The position numbers were made by a program, and so were the translations under genes. From positions 186,001 to 250,000 of the forward strand of contig JANQAB010000008.1 in the NCBI GenBank assembly GCA_024707265.1: a stretch of 64,000 nt of DNA, read 5' to 3'. The notes under the pieces were generated by a model. The model saw only the letters and a program-made list of their open reading frames with translations. It was not told the origin of the DNA and did no database searches. Positions within the stretch are counted from its first letter, which is position 1. The number at the start of each line of letters is the position of its first letter. This document shows, piece after piece, positions 43,120 through 53,683 of the stretch. This DNA comes from Sporocytophaga sp. (GTDB lineage Bacteria > Bacteroidota > Bacteroidia > Cytophagales > Cytophagaceae).

Positions 43120-45039
43120 TCAAGGAATATTGGCCGAAAATGTACTTACGTTTCCTGCCTGATCTTTTACTTCCAGTTTGAATACACCTTTGAGCGGTAC
43201 TGTTTTATCATACCGTTCAGACCACAATAGATTTCTCTTGTGATCATAGTTCATTAAGATCCACTCTCCGTTTAATGTGGCTTTAAAGGAGTCTATTCCT
43301 GATTTGGAATCAGCGATAGTAAATTTTATACAATTGCCTGATACTCCCAAACTCTTGATAATTGGCTTGACCGAATCTTCTACAATTACAAACTTCCCAA
43401 AACTCTTGGTCTTAAAGGATATGGTGTTTTCAATCCAGCATCCCTTTTCATGCTGTTGGCCGCGCATTTTGTTTTTTATGTTCACATAAGACCATCTTTT
43501 GTCTATTGCTTCAGGATGTGCCGCTTCATATGCTACATCTATACCGGTGAAAAGAGGTATAGAATAATGTCCAAGTATAAATGATTCTTTACCTTCTAAT
43601 GTAGTATCAATATTGGTTTGCAGGTAAAGTGTATCAAAAATGGCATCAGCAGGAATTTTCACAGTCATATTACCTTTCCTGATCGTTTTTTCCTGTCCTG
43701 GTGGAATGCTCGCTATAAAATTAAAATGGAGCGTTTTATTATCTAAAGCTGCCGAATCAGGCAGCCCTTTTCTTAAATCATATAGATAAATAGCCTGTCC
43801 ATTTTTATAGTAGTCAGGAGTAAGGGTGTATAATGTGTTGGAAGCATAGAGTTTCGCAGAGCTGCTGTTCGCTGCTTTACCTCTTATTTTTAATACATTT
43901 TCAGAAACTTCAAAATCACATGTAGCTTTAGAATTTGGTACAATTGTTCCTTTGACAGGCTCAGCTGATTGAATGTTAAAGGCAAGTTTTGAAATGTTGT
44001 TATGACTGTCTTCAATTTCAATTTCAATTTTATGATTTTGGCCATCTGAAAGATTGAGAAGTCCTTTGCCAAGACTTCTGTTATAGGTACTTAATTTATC
44101 CCCATCACTGATGTAACATTTCTGAAACTTAACTCCTCTTTCAAGAAGTGCTTCATAGTCCATGTGGACGTTGATATATCTGTTTTCATGAAAACCGAAT
44201 GTAGAAAGATCATGATCAAATATTATTTTTCCATCCGCGTATACCCTTATGTATTTAACACCATATGAGTTGGCCGTTCCGTTCATTTTGTCAAATACTT
44301 TAACCTGAAGACCGACATTACCCCAAGCGGTTATCTTGGAAGGAATCGTATAATCGGCCGCAACCTTTGTTGCTTTAAATTCAAACCTGCCAAACTCTTG
44401 GTTTACTCTTGATTTGTCATCAGTTGCAATGAGTGCTATTTTATCAAAAGTAGGTGCAATGTTATCTTTTAGTTCTGTGAATTTAAAATCTAAAGGGTTG
44501 AGAAGGTTTTCTTTCGCATCTCTGATTTCATAGTGAAGGTGTGGGCCCCCTGAACTACCTGAATTTCCTGATAAAGCAATAATGTCTCCTTTTTTTACAG
44601 GAAGCTTACCTTCTGGCAGAGCAAAATCTACATCAAACCGCTGGTTCTCATATTGGTACTGGCGGACAAAATCTCCAATTTCCTTATTGAACTTATCTAA
44701 GTGCGCATATACAGTCACAAGGCCATTAAGGTGAGTGATGTATACTGTATTCCCATATCCGAAAGAAGAGACTTTTAGTCTTGATACATAACCATCAGCA
44801 GATGCATAAACAGGAAGACCTATTCTCATTTCCGTTTTTATATCAAGTCCGCCATGAAAGTGGTTGGGGCGCAGTTCTCCCATATTTCCGGCTAGAAAAT
44901 TTTGTTGACCGGGTTTTATCGGGAACAGAAAGTAGCCGACTGGAATTTGAGTTTGAGAAAAAGAGGTAAGAGGTAAAATAACCAATAAGTATATTATCAG
45001 CTTATTTAACTTCGAAATCAATAAATTTTTCATTTTCAA
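43120..45039 (-). CDS. Secreted M23-family metallopeptidase
   Basis: A 639-residue protein with a signal peptide (IIYLLVILPLTSFSQ), then an M23 LytM-type peptidase domain in the first third: HFHGGLDIKT (HxxxD zinc ligands) and GPHLHYEIRDAK (HxH). The C-terminal ~400 residues are beta-rich extracellular modules with no recognised domain. It likely cuts peptidoglycan cross-bridges. The first 38 bp overlap the 3' end of the FAH-family gene; a start at M3 is also possible and would still overlap. Confidence 0.9.
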   Translation of the reverse strand: MKMKNLLISKLNKLIIYLLVILPLTSFSQTQIPVGYFLFPIKPGQQNFLAGNMGELRPNHFHGGLDIKTEMRIGLPVYASADGYVSRLKVSSFGYGNTVYITHLNGLVTVYAHLDKFNKEIGDFVRQYQYENQRFDVDFALPEGKLPVKKGDIIALSGNSGSSGGPHLHYEIRDAKENLLNPLDFKFTELKDNIAPTFDKIALIATDDKSRVNQEFGRFEFKATKVAADYTIPSKITAWGNVGLQVKVFDKMNGTANSYGVKYIRVYADGKIIFDHDLSTFGFHENRYINVHMDYEALLERGVKFQKCYISDGDKLSTYNRSLGKGLLNLSDGQNHKIEIEIEDSHNNISKLAFNIQSAEPVKGTIVPNSKATCDFEVSENVLKIRGKAANSSSAKLYASNTLYTLTPDYYKNGQAIYLYDLRKGLPDSAALDNKTLHFNFIASIPPGQEKTIRKGNMTVKIPADAIFDTLYLQTNIDTTLEGKESFILGHYSIPLFTGIDVAYEAAHPEAIDKRWSYVNIKNKMRGQQHEKGCWIENTISFKTKSFGKFVIVEDSVKPIIKSLGVSGNCIKFTIADSKSGIDSFKATLNGEWILMNYDHKRNLLWSERYDKTVPLKGVFKLEVKDQAGNVSTFSANIP

Positions 45040-45613
45040 TAAAGCCTTCTAATCTGTCGCCAATTTTAACAGGGCCGACACCAGCAGGAGTGCCGGTAAA
45101 GATAATGTCTCCCTGTTTTAATGTTATGAATTTAGATATATAACTTATGATTGCATCAAAATTATGTATCATTTGTCCGGAATTCCCGGATTGTTTCAGT
45201 ACTCCGTTTTGTACTAACGAAAAGCTGAGATTATTCAGATCTTTAAAATTTGCTTTCTGAACAAATTCAGAGATGGGAGCACTTCCGTTAAAGCCTTTTG
45301 CAAGAGTCCACGGTAAGCCTGCAGCCTTCGCTTTATCCTGAATGTCTCTGGCAGTGAAGTCAATTCCCAGACCAATTTCCTGAAAATACTTGTGCGCAAA
45401 CTTCTCTTCAATATTCTTTCCTTCTTTTGAAATCTTAATTACTAACTCAACTTCAAAATGGATGTTATTACTGAAGTCAGGATAATAGAATGGTGAATTA
45501 TTTCGGATTAATGCAGTATCGGGTTTTAAAAATATTACAGGCGCTTCGGGCTGTTCATTTTTTAATTCCTTAATATGATCTGCATAGTTTCTCCCTATAG
45601 CAAGAATCTTCAT
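45002..45613 (-). CDS. Fumarylacetoacetate hydrolase (FAH/FAHD) family protein
   Basis: A 203-residue single-domain member (like human FAHD1): KILAIGRNYADHIKEL, HFEVELVIKISKEGKNI with metal-ligand Glu residues, LAKGFNGSAPISEF, DIIFTGTPAGVGPVKIGD. Typical reactions are acylpyruvate hydrolysis or oxaloacetate decarboxylation. It overlaps the M23 gene by 38 bp, so the two are co-transcribed, though their functions look unrelated. Confidence 0.92.
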   Translation of the reverse strand: MKILAIGRNYADHIKELKNEQPEAPVIFLKPDTALIRNNSPFYYPDFSNNIHFEVELVIKISKEGKNIEEKFAHKYFQEIGLGIDFTARDIQDKAKAAGLPWTLAKGFNGSAPISEFVQKANFKDLNNLSFSLVQNGVLKQSGNSGQMIHNFDAIISYISKFITLKQGDIIFTGTPAGVGPVKIGDRLEGFIENEKFIDFEVK

Positions 45614-45705
45614 ATAAAATTTTGTGGCGCAAAAATAGCATAAAATCTCAATGCAAGTGTTGAAAACAATACTTTTCCCTAAATGGTTTCTAATATAAGA
45701 CCAAA

Positions 45706-46539
45706 ATGGAGATGAGATTGATAGAGATGTTGAACAAAGGGAAGTTGATACTATTGTCTTTGGCCATAGCCATAGGCTGTAGCAAGGTTCCGGTGACAGG
45801 AAGGAAGCAGTTGGATATTGTTCCTAATTCCCAGGTGCTGGCCCTTGCAAAGTCTGAGTACAATGAGTTTTTAAGAACCAATAAGGTCGTTAATAATACC
45901 TCACAGGCTCAGCAGGTAGAAAGGGTAGGATGGGATATCGCTAAGGCGGTAGAAGCTTATCTGAAAAAAGAAAAGCAGACAAAACTGCTTGAAGGTTATA
46001 ACTGGCAGTTTAATTTGGTGGATGATCAGCAGGCCAATGCATGGTGTATGCCCGGAGGCAAAGTCGTAGTTTTTACCGGTATTTTACCAATCACTCAATC
46101 TGATGGCGGACTAGCAACAGTTATGGGGCATGAAATCGCTCACGCTGTTGCACGACATGGTAATGAAAGGATGAGTCAGGGGTTAACTGCTCAGCTTGGA
46201 GGGTTGGCACTGGACGCTGCATTAAGTAGTAAACCGAATGAGACAAGAAATTTGTTTATGGCTGCTTACGGTGTAGGAACAAATGTCGGAATTTTGCTTC
46301 CCTACAGTCGATTACAGGAATCAGAAGCTGACCGTATAGGATTAATATTTATGTCAATGGCTGGTTACGACCCTCGGGAAGCTATAAACTTTTGGGAGAG
46401 GATGGAAAAAGCCAGTCAGGGAGGAGAACCTCCGGAGTTTCTTTCAACTCACCCAAGTCATAAGACCAGGATTGAGGAACTGAAAAAACAACTTCCTGAA
46501 GCTCTGAGATACTACAATCAAGCAGTTAGTAAAAGGTAG
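45706..46539 (+). CDS. M48-family metallopeptidase lipoprotein (LoiP/YcaL-like)
   Basis: A 277-residue zinc protease. A lipoprotein signal is seen after the second Met (MLNKGKLILLSLAIAIGC, Cys as acylation site, preceding SKVPVTGRKQ), so the start may be the ATG at 45727. HEIAH lies at residues 142-146 (numbered from 45706) in a VMGHEIAHAVARHGNERMSQ region, and the third ligand Glu in LQESEADRIG. Probably an outer-membrane quality-control protease. Confidence 0.93.
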   Translation: MEMRLIEMLNKGKLILLSLAIAIGCSKVPVTGRKQLDIVPNSQVLALAKSEYNEFLRTNKVVNNTSQAQQVERVGWDIAKAVEAYLKKEKQTKLLEGYNWQFNLVDDQQANAWCMPGGKVVVFTGILPITQSDGGLATVMGHEIAHAVARHGNERMSQGLTAQLGGLALDAALSSKPNETRNLFMAAYGVGTNVGILLPYSRLQESEADRIGLIFMSMAGYDPREAINFWERMEKASQGGEPPEFLSTHPSHKTRIEELKKQLPEALRYYNQAVSKR

Positions 46540-46548
46540 CTGTCTAAA

Positions 46549-46580
46549 TGCAAAAAGCTTCCCAATGGAAGCTTTTTGCA
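46549..46580 (+). terminator. Terminator after the M48 gene
   Basis: Perfect 14-bp arms TGCAAAAAGCTTCC / GGAAGCTTTTTGCA with a CAAT loop; serves the M48 gene and the convergent CAP-domain gene. Confidence 0.85.
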
Positions 46581-46599
46581 TTTATTTACAACGATTGAT

Positions 46600-49006
46600 T
46601 TATTGTTTAGGGCTACAGGCTCTGCAAAAGTATACCTTTAGCTCTTCTTCTTTAAAAAGCATAAAATTAATTTTTTCAGTTCCGAAGAGACTGCAGAATT
46701 TCAGAGGATTCATGTCTTTAGCTTTAAGAAAGTAAGATTCAAATTCCTTTTTCTCAAAGAGATCGGGTCTTGTAATTGCTATGGAGAGAAAGTTAAATAA
46801 CATATCTTCTGAATATTCCCCTTTTTGCATAATGGGAAATAAAATTTCAAGCGCCCAGGCTGCACGGCCGCTTTCGGCAAAAAACTTTGCCACAGCAAGC
46901 AGATCATCAGAATTTAACTCTGTTGTTTTATAGTATTTTTTAACCAGGTTAATGGCATCGTCTCTGTATTTATATTTCTTATTGGAAAGGAAATATGGAG
47001 CAATCAGAATCTGAAAGTTAAGATATAATTTATTGACCAGCTTTTTATCAATCTTTGTATTATAAAGGGCTTTTATATTTTTCATAAAACCTTCAGGTGC
47101 TTGAAGGTAAGATGAATCGGCTGCCCAGGCTTTTAAGGTGAGGTCGCAGATATTATATTTAATAAATACATTGGTCGGGTCTAATGCCGAAGCCTGATTT
47201 AGTTCTCCTATATAATCAAATTTTTGACCAAGTTCTTGTCTGAATAATATTTGGTTGTTAATCAATTGGGCAAATTCTTTTGTCTTTGGAGGATTCAAAG
47301 TAGGTAATAAATCTGCAGAAAGCTCTCCATTGCCGATAGCATCAAATATTGCTGTCTGAAGGGTTGTGGCTACTGGAATATCTTTTCTTGCCAATGCATT
47401 TCTGAAATGAACAGCCAGGGAATCCTTATTTCTTGTCAGATCTATACGTTCAACAATTTTAAGGAATAGAATTGCTTTGCGTTCTCTGGCAAGAAGAAAC
47501 TCCATTGCCTTAGAAAGACTGTCACTCTGGAGTGCTTCTTTTATCTTTTCTTTACTAAATGTAGTTAAGTAATTAAATGGAGTATTTTTTACATCTCGGT
47601 AAAACTGGTCCCAGTTTTCCTGGGCTTTAATGACACGTTTTATGGTGTCATTAAGCTGAAAAAGATTGCAATACCTGGATAATGCTTTCGGCCCTGCTTT
47701 TCTGCAATTCCTGATTTCTTTCAGTACTACCTTCAATAGATGAATAGGCAAGAACAACAACCTCTGTTATATTATATTTATTTAAATGGAGAGAGTCATA
47801 AAATGGCCTGATATCTTGTTCTGAATAAACAGACTTGTCTTTCTCAAAAGGAATGGTGAATTTTAAATTCTTCTTTTTAGATATTTCTGATTTCAAAAGG
47901 GTGTCAACAAAAAACTCTGTTGAAATAACAGATCTGCTGGAAGGAATCCTTGGATAGTCAACGTAATAGGTGCAGAGATGATTGTCCTTAATGACCATCA
48001 GATTGCATACATATTCATCGTTTTTCAGTTCTGTCGGAATATCGCCAAGATAGGCATACAGGGCATTTGAAGAAGCTTTCGAGTTAGATTTTAAAAGATC
48101 TTTTAAGGGAATAGGCACAAGCATAATGCCATCAAAAGCAAATGACCTATGTACAATATTTCCGCTAGAACAGGGGAATTGGCTTCTTAATACAATATCT
48201 ACAGAAAAGGAAAATACACCTTCAGTTTCCGGAAATGTTTTATTGAAAAGTCCCAGGTCACCAAAGGAATAATAAACCTTTCCATTTTCTACGACGATTT
48301 TATTTTCTACATAATCCGGAATTTTATTAAAATCTCCCGCACATTTTCCGCAGACAACTTCATTAGAAGGCTCGATGCCGAAAGCATTTTCAATATTTAT
48401 TTTTTTGGATGGATAAAAAATCTTTTTGTCCTTGTTTTTGATGGATGAGGGGAAATTATAAGCCATAGGTCCAAAGACCTGAGCGATATATATACATTTC
48501 TTTTCAGGAATAATTCCTATCCCTATTCCTGTTGCAGAAAATTCCCGGTTTACAAGATTTATTGAATTGCTGGAAGTATTCAGACTTGATCTTACAAAGG
48601 CAAGAGCCGCACTTTCGTAGGTATTTATTTTGATTGGTGCTTTTTCTTTATAAACGGTAAACGGCCGGTCTGTATAAATGAGATCAACATTTTCAGCTAC
48701 TTTCTCATGAGTACCTTTAAAGCTTTCCACCCTTTGTTCCACTGAAGCCATATTAGGATTATCCTGATTGTGGACAAGGTTGTCTACTTTTTTGAGATAC
48801 TTTGCCTGATTATTGGCAGCAGCTGTAAGTACGGAATCTTTGACAAAAGGAGAGAGGCCAAGAGAATCACGTACCTCATTCAGTTTCAGGTAGATTTTCT
48901 GTGTAAGAAGCTTTTCGTCAAAATTATTAAAATCAATAGGTGTTTGAGCAAATAGTCCTCTGAAAGAAAGTAATAATATTAAAAGTGAAAAAGTGATCAG
49001 TCTCAT
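46600..49006 (-). CDS. CAP-domain (SCP/PR1) secreted protein with OmpA-like segment and long C-terminal region, frameshifted
   Basis: About 801 residues when joined. Signal peptide MRLITFSLLILLLSFRGLFAQ, then a CAP/SCP domain from ~35 to 165 (KLNEVRDSLGLSPFVKDS, VESFKGTHEKVAENVD, FSATGIGIGIIPEKKC). Around residue 385 an OmpA-like segment (VYSEQDIRPFYDSL, VLAYSSIEGSTERNQ) appears, then ~360 residues of helical, TPR-like sequence. The frames join in five A (+ strand) at 47659-47663; removing one base gives IIQVLQSFQLNDTIKRV. CAP domains bind or modify unknown partners; cell-wall contact is inferred from the OmpA-like part. Confidence 0.78.
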
Positions 49007-49033
49007 ATTTTACCTCAAACCTTATATGCTTTA

Positions 49034-49888
49034 CTAAACTTTGTGATTGAATTTTCTAAGTTTTATCTCTGTAAGTTTTTTCTTAGTGCTTAAGGCAAAG
49101 TCTCCTTTCATCATCCAATCGTAGTATGACGGATCCTTTTGTAATACGTCTGTCACCTTCATGTTCTTATATTTCCCAAAGTTGAATACTTCTTCACCTT
49201 TGTCGTTAAGAATCATTCTACCAGCGAGATCCACAAATTGAGAAGCTGTGAGGTCATGTAAAGCATTCATGTCGTTTTTAACAGGAATGTATTCTTTTCC
49301 ATCTCCATCTTTAATCGTGCAGCCTTCATATTTTTGAATCTGAGCCTTTAGGACTTCGAAAGTAGCAATGGTATCTGCTTCAGCACTATGAGCTCCTTCG
49401 AGATCTTTATTGCAATAGTACTTATATGCGGCAGAAAGGTTACGTGGTTCCATTAAATGATAGATTCTTTGCGCATCTACCATTTTCCTGTTCGTTATAT
49501 CAAATTCAACCCCAGCTCTTAAAAACTCCTCAACAAGCACTGGTACGTCAAATCGAAGGATATTAAATCCGGCAAGATCACAGCCCTGAAGCATAGTGGC
49601 AAACTGAGCAGCTACACTTTTAAAAGTTGGTTTATCTTTTACATCTTCATCATAAATACCATGAATGAGACTGGATTCCAGAGGTATTGGTATGGTAGGG
49701 TTTATCCTGGTGGTTTTAATGATATGCTCATTATTGGGCATTACCTTTAGCACGGATATTTCGACAATTCTGTCGTTGGTAATGTTTGTACCTGTTGTCT
49801 CCAGGTCAAAAAAAGCGAGAGGTTTTTTTAGATTTAGCCCCATTGATGATGTTTTACTGAAAATTGATAACTGGTTCTGATTTTCCAC
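49034..49888 (-). CDS. DnaQ-like 3'-5' exonuclease (DEDDh)
   Basis: A 284-residue exonuclease. Exo I has D28 and E30 in FFDLETTG, exo II has NILRFDVPVL, exo III is HSAEADTIAT with its His and Asp. The last ~90 residues are outside the nuclease domain, with GKYKNMKVTDVL and SYYDWMMKGDFALS, the DUF/QRF-like C-terminal module often seen in Bacteroidetes DNA polymerase III epsilon-like proteins. Likely proofreading or repair. Confidence 0.92.
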   Translation of the reverse strand: MENQNQLSIFSKTSSMGLNLKKPLAFFDLETTGTNITNDRIVEISVLKVMPNNEHIIKTTRINPTIPIPLESSLIHGIYDEDVKDKPTFKSVAAQFATMLQGCDLAGFNILRFDVPVLVEEFLRAGVEFDITNRKMVDAQRIYHLMEPRNLSAAYKYYCNKDLEGAHSAEADTIATFEVLKAQIQKYEGCTIKDGDGKEYIPVKNDMNALHDLTASQFVDLAGRMILNDKGEEVFNFGKYKNMKVTDVLQKDPSYYDWMMKGDFALSTKKKLTEIKLRKFNHKV

Positions 49889-49950
49889 AGTGCAAACTGA
49901 AGTTAAATGATTCCTCTTTCAGTAAATAACCATGATAAATATTTGACTAA

Positions 49951-49990
49951 AATAATAAAGCAATTGAAAGTTTCCAATTGCTTTATTATT
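49951..49990 (-). terminator. Terminator after mpl
   Basis: 16-bp arms AATAATAAAGCAATTG / CAATTGCTTTATTATT around an 8-nt loop, just after the mpl stop. Confidence 0.85.
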
Positions 49991-49994
49991 AAAA

Positions 49995-51374
49995 TTATTG
50001 TTGAACTACCTCCTTGGCGAGTTTCTTCAGATCAAAGCCTCCAAAGTTTCCTGAGCTCATCAGTAAGAGGTTTTTACCTTTCCAGTTTGTTTTTAAGATA
50101 AACTCTTTTAACGATTGATTTTCAGTGAATACTTTTAACTTTTCACTGTTAAAAGCTTTAATTACATCTTCCGGCGAAATCGGATCAAGCTCTTTATGCT
50201 CAAGGATTTGAGGGTTAAAGTATACAACGGGAAGGTCAGCTGACTTAAAAGTATCTTTATATTGAACTAAAAATTCCTTGTTTAAAGAACTGAAAGTGTG
50301 CAATTCAAGAATAGCGACCAGTTCATTTTCAGGGAATTGCTTTTTTACAGCTGTAGTAGAAGCCTTTAGTTTTGAAGGTGCGTGGGCAAAGTCTTTGAAT
50401 ACAGTGGTGTCATTTGTTTTTTCAAGTACTTCCAGTCTGTCTGCAGCTCCTTTAAAACTTTGAATAGCTTCATAGAACATCTCATCTGTTATTCCAAGTT
50501 TTGAAAGTACTGTTTTAGCACCACTCAGGTTACGCATGTTGTGCTTTCCAAAAATCTGAACAGGAATTTTTTTATTGTGATCAATCAAATAAGTTTGACC
50601 ATTTATAATATCATGCTTGTGAGCTGCATATGCGATTCCTTGTACGTCTTCTCTTTCTTTTCTGCAAATTACAGAAACAAGGTCATCGTTCTCACAGAAA
50701 ATTAAGGTACCTCCTTTAGGTGATGAATCTGCAAAAAGATCAAACTGCTTAACGTATTCATCAAATGTTGGATATACGTTAATGTGATCCCAGGCAATTC
50801 CACTCATCAGACCAATATGATGATGATAATGAAGGAATTTAGGGGTTTTATCTATTGGAGAAGACAAATATTCATCACCTTCAATGATAATAATAGGAGC
50901 ATCTTCAGATAATTTTACCATCAAATCAAATCCTTCGATCTGAGCTCCAACAAGATAGTCAAACTTTCTGTTGAAGTGTTTCAGAACGTGAAGAATCATG
51001 GAAGTAATGGTCGTTTTGCCATGACTTCCTGCGATTACTATTCTCTGTTTGTCTATTGATTGTTGATAGACATATTCAGGGAAGGAATAGATTTTTAATC
51101 CAAGTTCCTGGGCCTTTATTAATTCCGGATTGTCCGTTTTTGCATGCATGCCAAGAATGACAGCATCTAATTCAGTAGAAATTTTTTCAGGAAACCAGCC
51201 AATTTTTTCAGGAAGAATTCCTGCTTTTTCAAGTCTGGTTCTGGAAGGTTCAAAAATTTCATCATCTGATCCAGTTACTATTAAACCTTTTTGATGCAAA
51301 GCGAGGGCGAGATTATGCATTGCACTGCCTCCGATTGCAATAAAATGGACTTTTTGCCTTTTGGGGTTCATCAA
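49995..51374 (-). CDS. mpl: UDP-MurNAc:L-Ala-gamma-D-Glu-meso-DAP ligase
   Basis: A 459-residue Mur ligase for murein tripeptide recycling. VHFIAIGGSAMHNLALAL at the N-terminus is the UDP-binding loop of Mpl/MurC, ATP-binding GSHGKTTITSM follows near residue 115, then IEGDEYLSS and the DFAHAPSKLKAS segment that distinguishes Mpl from MurC. It attaches recovered tripeptide to UDP-MurNAc. Monocistronic with its own terminator. Confidence 0.94.
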   Translation of the reverse strand: MMNPKRQKVHFIAIGGSAMHNLALALHQKGLIVTGSDDEIFEPSRTRLEKAGILPEKIGWFPEKISTELDAVILGMHAKTDNPELIKAQELGLKIYSFPEYVYQQSIDKQRIVIAGSHGKTTITSMILHVLKHFNRKFDYLVGAQIEGFDLMVKLSEDAPIIIIEGDEYLSSPIDKTPKFLHYHHHIGLMSGIAWDHINVYPTFDEYVKQFDLFADSSPKGGTLIFCENDDLVSVICRKEREDVQGIAYAAHKHDIINGQTYLIDHNKKIPVQIFGKHNMRNLSGAKTVLSKLGITDEMFYEAIQSFKGAADRLEVLEKTNDTTVFKDFAHAPSKLKASTTAVKKQFPENELVAILELHTFSSLNKEFLVQYKDTFKSADLPVVYFNPQILEHKELDPISPEDVIKAFNSEKLKVFTENQSLKEFILKTNWKGKNLLLMSSGNFGGFDLKKLAKEVVQQ

Positions 51375-51534
51375 TTCCTATTTTGGGACTGCAAAATTAA
51401 AATAAATTAAGAGAGCTACAAACAGTTAAATAGAATATGACTTTTCCTGTGAATAACTATGAGGATAATTTAATGGAAAATAAAAGCGGTCGATCCCTGA
51501 AGTTTTAACGACTTATTATATTTTTGTTAACAAT

Positions 51535-53109
51535 ATGGAGTCAGAAAAATCGGTAAGAAAACCTTCAGGTAAGAGTAAATTAGCACAAACTGGTCTTATT
51601 CAGTCGTTAGGAAAAATGCCTCCTCAGGCATCCGAACTTGAACAAGCTGTTTTAGGTGCTTTGATGATTGAAAAGGAAGCCTTAACCATTGTAATAGATA
51701 TTTTAAAACCGGAAAGTTTTTACCACGAAAAACATCAGAAAATATACGCCTGTATATTGGAACTTTTTGATGAGTCAGAACCGGTTGATATTTTAACAGT
51801 TACTCAAAAGCTAAGAACAAAAGGAGAGCTGGAGTTTGCGGGAGGTGCATATTATGTTACAGAACTCACTACCCGAGTCAGTTCTGCTGCCAACATTGAA
51901 ACCCATGCTCGTATAATTTCTGAACAGGCAATTAAAAGAGAGCTTATTTCAATAGCTTCTGAAATTCAAAGAGAAGCGTTTGAAGATACTACAGATGTTT
52001 TTGAATTGCTGAATAGGACGGAACAGGCTCTTTATCAGGTTTCCGAAGCTAATATCAGGAAAAATTATGCTGAAATGAGGGCCATTCTGAGAGAAGCTCT
52101 TGATGAACTTGTTTCCAGAAGAAATCAGGAAAATGCTCTTACTGGTGTGCCAAGTGGATTCACAGATCTAGACAGAATTACTTCAGGTTGGCAAAAAAGT
52201 GACCTTATCATCCTCGCAGCCCGTCCAGGTATGGGTAAAACTGCATTCGTTGTATCAGCAATGAGAAATGCTGCAGTAGATTTTAAGAAGGGAGTGGCCA
52301 TCTTTTCCCTGGAGATGTCTGCTGTTCAGTTGGTAAACAGATTGATCTCTGCGGAAGCGGAGCTTGATAGTGAAAAAATCAAAAAAGGGAATCTGGAAGA
52401 ATACGAGTGGCAGCAATTGCATCACAAAATAAGAAAACTCGATTCTGCACCTATATTTATTGATGATACTCCCGGTCTTTCCATTCGAGAGCTTCGTACC
52501 AAATGTCGGAGATTGAAAGCAAAGAACGATATCCAAATGGTTATCATAGATTATCTTCAGTTAATGACTGCAGAGGGAGGAAAAGGCGGACCTGGAAACA
52601 GGGAGCAGGAAATTTCTCAGATATCCAGGGCATTAAAGAACCTTGCAAAAGAAATAAGTGTGCCGGTAATTGCACTTTCTCAGCTAAGCCGTGCTGTAGA
52701 AACAAGGGGAGGAGATAAGAAGCCTCAGTTGTCAGATTTAAGGGAATCTGGAGCTATTGAGCAGGATGCCGATATGGTGGTATTTCTTTACCGTCCAGAA
52801 TATTATAAAATTGATGAGGATGAGATGGGGAATTCATTAAAAGGAATGGGTGAAGTAATTATTGCCAAGCACAGAAATGGTAGTCTGGATAGTGTTTTTC
52901 TCAAGTTTATTGGGAAATACACTAAATTTGCCGATCTTGAAAAGTCGTCATTCGGTGGAGGTGGCGGAGGTGCCAATCCTATAGAAGATAATTACAATCC
53001 TAATAATTTTGACACCGGAGGAGCAAAGACATTCAGTAGTAAAATTAATGACTTCGGAAAACAAAATGGCCCGGAAGGTGGTAATGACGATGACTCGGTT
53101 CCTTTTTAA
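51535..53109 (+). CDS. dnaB: Replicative DNA helicase
   Basis: A 524-residue DnaB. The N-terminal primase-interacting domain begins PPQASELEQAVLGALM, the RecA-like core has Walker A ARPGMGKTAF (K235), Walker B MVIIDYLQLMT, DnaB motif IALSQLSRAVETRG and LRESGAIEQDADMV. The C-terminal ~60 residues are a Gly/Asn-rich tail ending DDDSVPF, as common in Bacteroidetes. No intein is present: all motifs are contiguous and the length is normal. Confidence 0.98.
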   Translation: MESEKSVRKPSGKSKLAQTGLIQSLGKMPPQASELEQAVLGALMIEKEALTIVIDILKPESFYHEKHQKIYACILELFDESEPVDILTVTQKLRTKGELEFAGGAYYVTELTTRVSSAANIETHARIISEQAIKRELISIASEIQREAFEDTTDVFELLNRTEQALYQVSEANIRKNYAEMRAILREALDELVSRRNQENALTGVPSGFTDLDRITSGWQKSDLIILAARPGMGKTAFVVSAMRNAAVDFKKGVAIFSLEMSAVQLVNRLISAEAELDSEKIKKGNLEEYEWQQLHHKIRKLDSAPIFIDDTPGLSIRELRTKCRRLKAKNDIQMVIIDYLQLMTAEGGKGGPGNREQEISQISRALKNLAKEISVPVIALSQLSRAVETRGGDKKPQLSDLRESGAIEQDADMVVFLYRPEYYKIDEDEMGNSLKGMGEVIIAKHRNGSLDSVFLKFIGKYTKFADLEKSSFGGGGGGANPIEDNYNPNNFDTGGAKTFSSKINDFGKQNGPEGGNDDDSVPF

Positions 53110-53126
53110 ATAATAAAACAAGGTTC

Positions 53127-53666
53127 ATGAAATTTATATCCCATCAGGAAATAAACCCCGTCATTTGTGGATATTACATTCACCCCATGGACCTTGAAGT
53201 GCCCAAAGACAAAGAATTGTTTGTTAAAATTATTAAATGCCTTTTCAAACCAGGTGATGAAATGTATTTTATTGCTTATGGGAAAGAAAATAAAGATCTG
53301 GACTTTGATTTAATACGGGAACAGTTCTACGAGTATGGAGATATTAAAGAAGTGGAACTTGAAAGGGTGGACGATATAGCTTGTCTCTGCAGGATACCTT
53401 ATGTAAAAGAAAGACATCGTTTAATTTTTGCGCTTTGGTCATTTTTTAAATCACTTCGTTTTTTTAATCCATTGCCAGATCTGGATTGGAAAACATTTTC
53501 CTCTTACGATTGCAATCTGTTCGAATCAGATCCTGAGGGCAGGAAAATGTTTGCGTTTAACTTCATGAATTATCTTTGTATCAAAGGGTCTGGAGGGGAA
53601 AGTCTGATGATCAATTATAAAAAGGGATATTCGCTTCCTGATATACATCAACTAATAGGCATCTAA
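53127..53666 (+). CDS. Hypothetical protein, 179 residues
   Basis: A soluble acidic protein of unknown function 17 bp after dnaB, probably co-transcribed with it. It opens MKFISHQEINPVICGYYIHP and has no signal peptide or membrane helix. Aromatic residues are frequent (FFKSLRFFNPLPDLDW). No domain is recognised. The tight spacing to dnaB suggests shared expression, not function. Confidence 0.65.
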   Translation: MKFISHQEINPVICGYYIHPMDLEVPKDKELFVKIIKCLFKPGDEMYFIAYGKENKDLDFDLIREQFYEYGDIKEVELERVDDIACLCRIPYVKERHRLIFALWSFFKSLRFFNPLPDLDWKTFSSYDCNLFESDPEGRKMFAFNFMNYLCIKGSGGESLMINYKKGYSLPDIHQLIGI

Positions 53667-53683
53667 GTTTTTAATATTAATTA

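Noticed and set aside
51535..53109. Intein in dnaB
   Set aside because: All helicase motifs are contiguous and the length is normal for the family.
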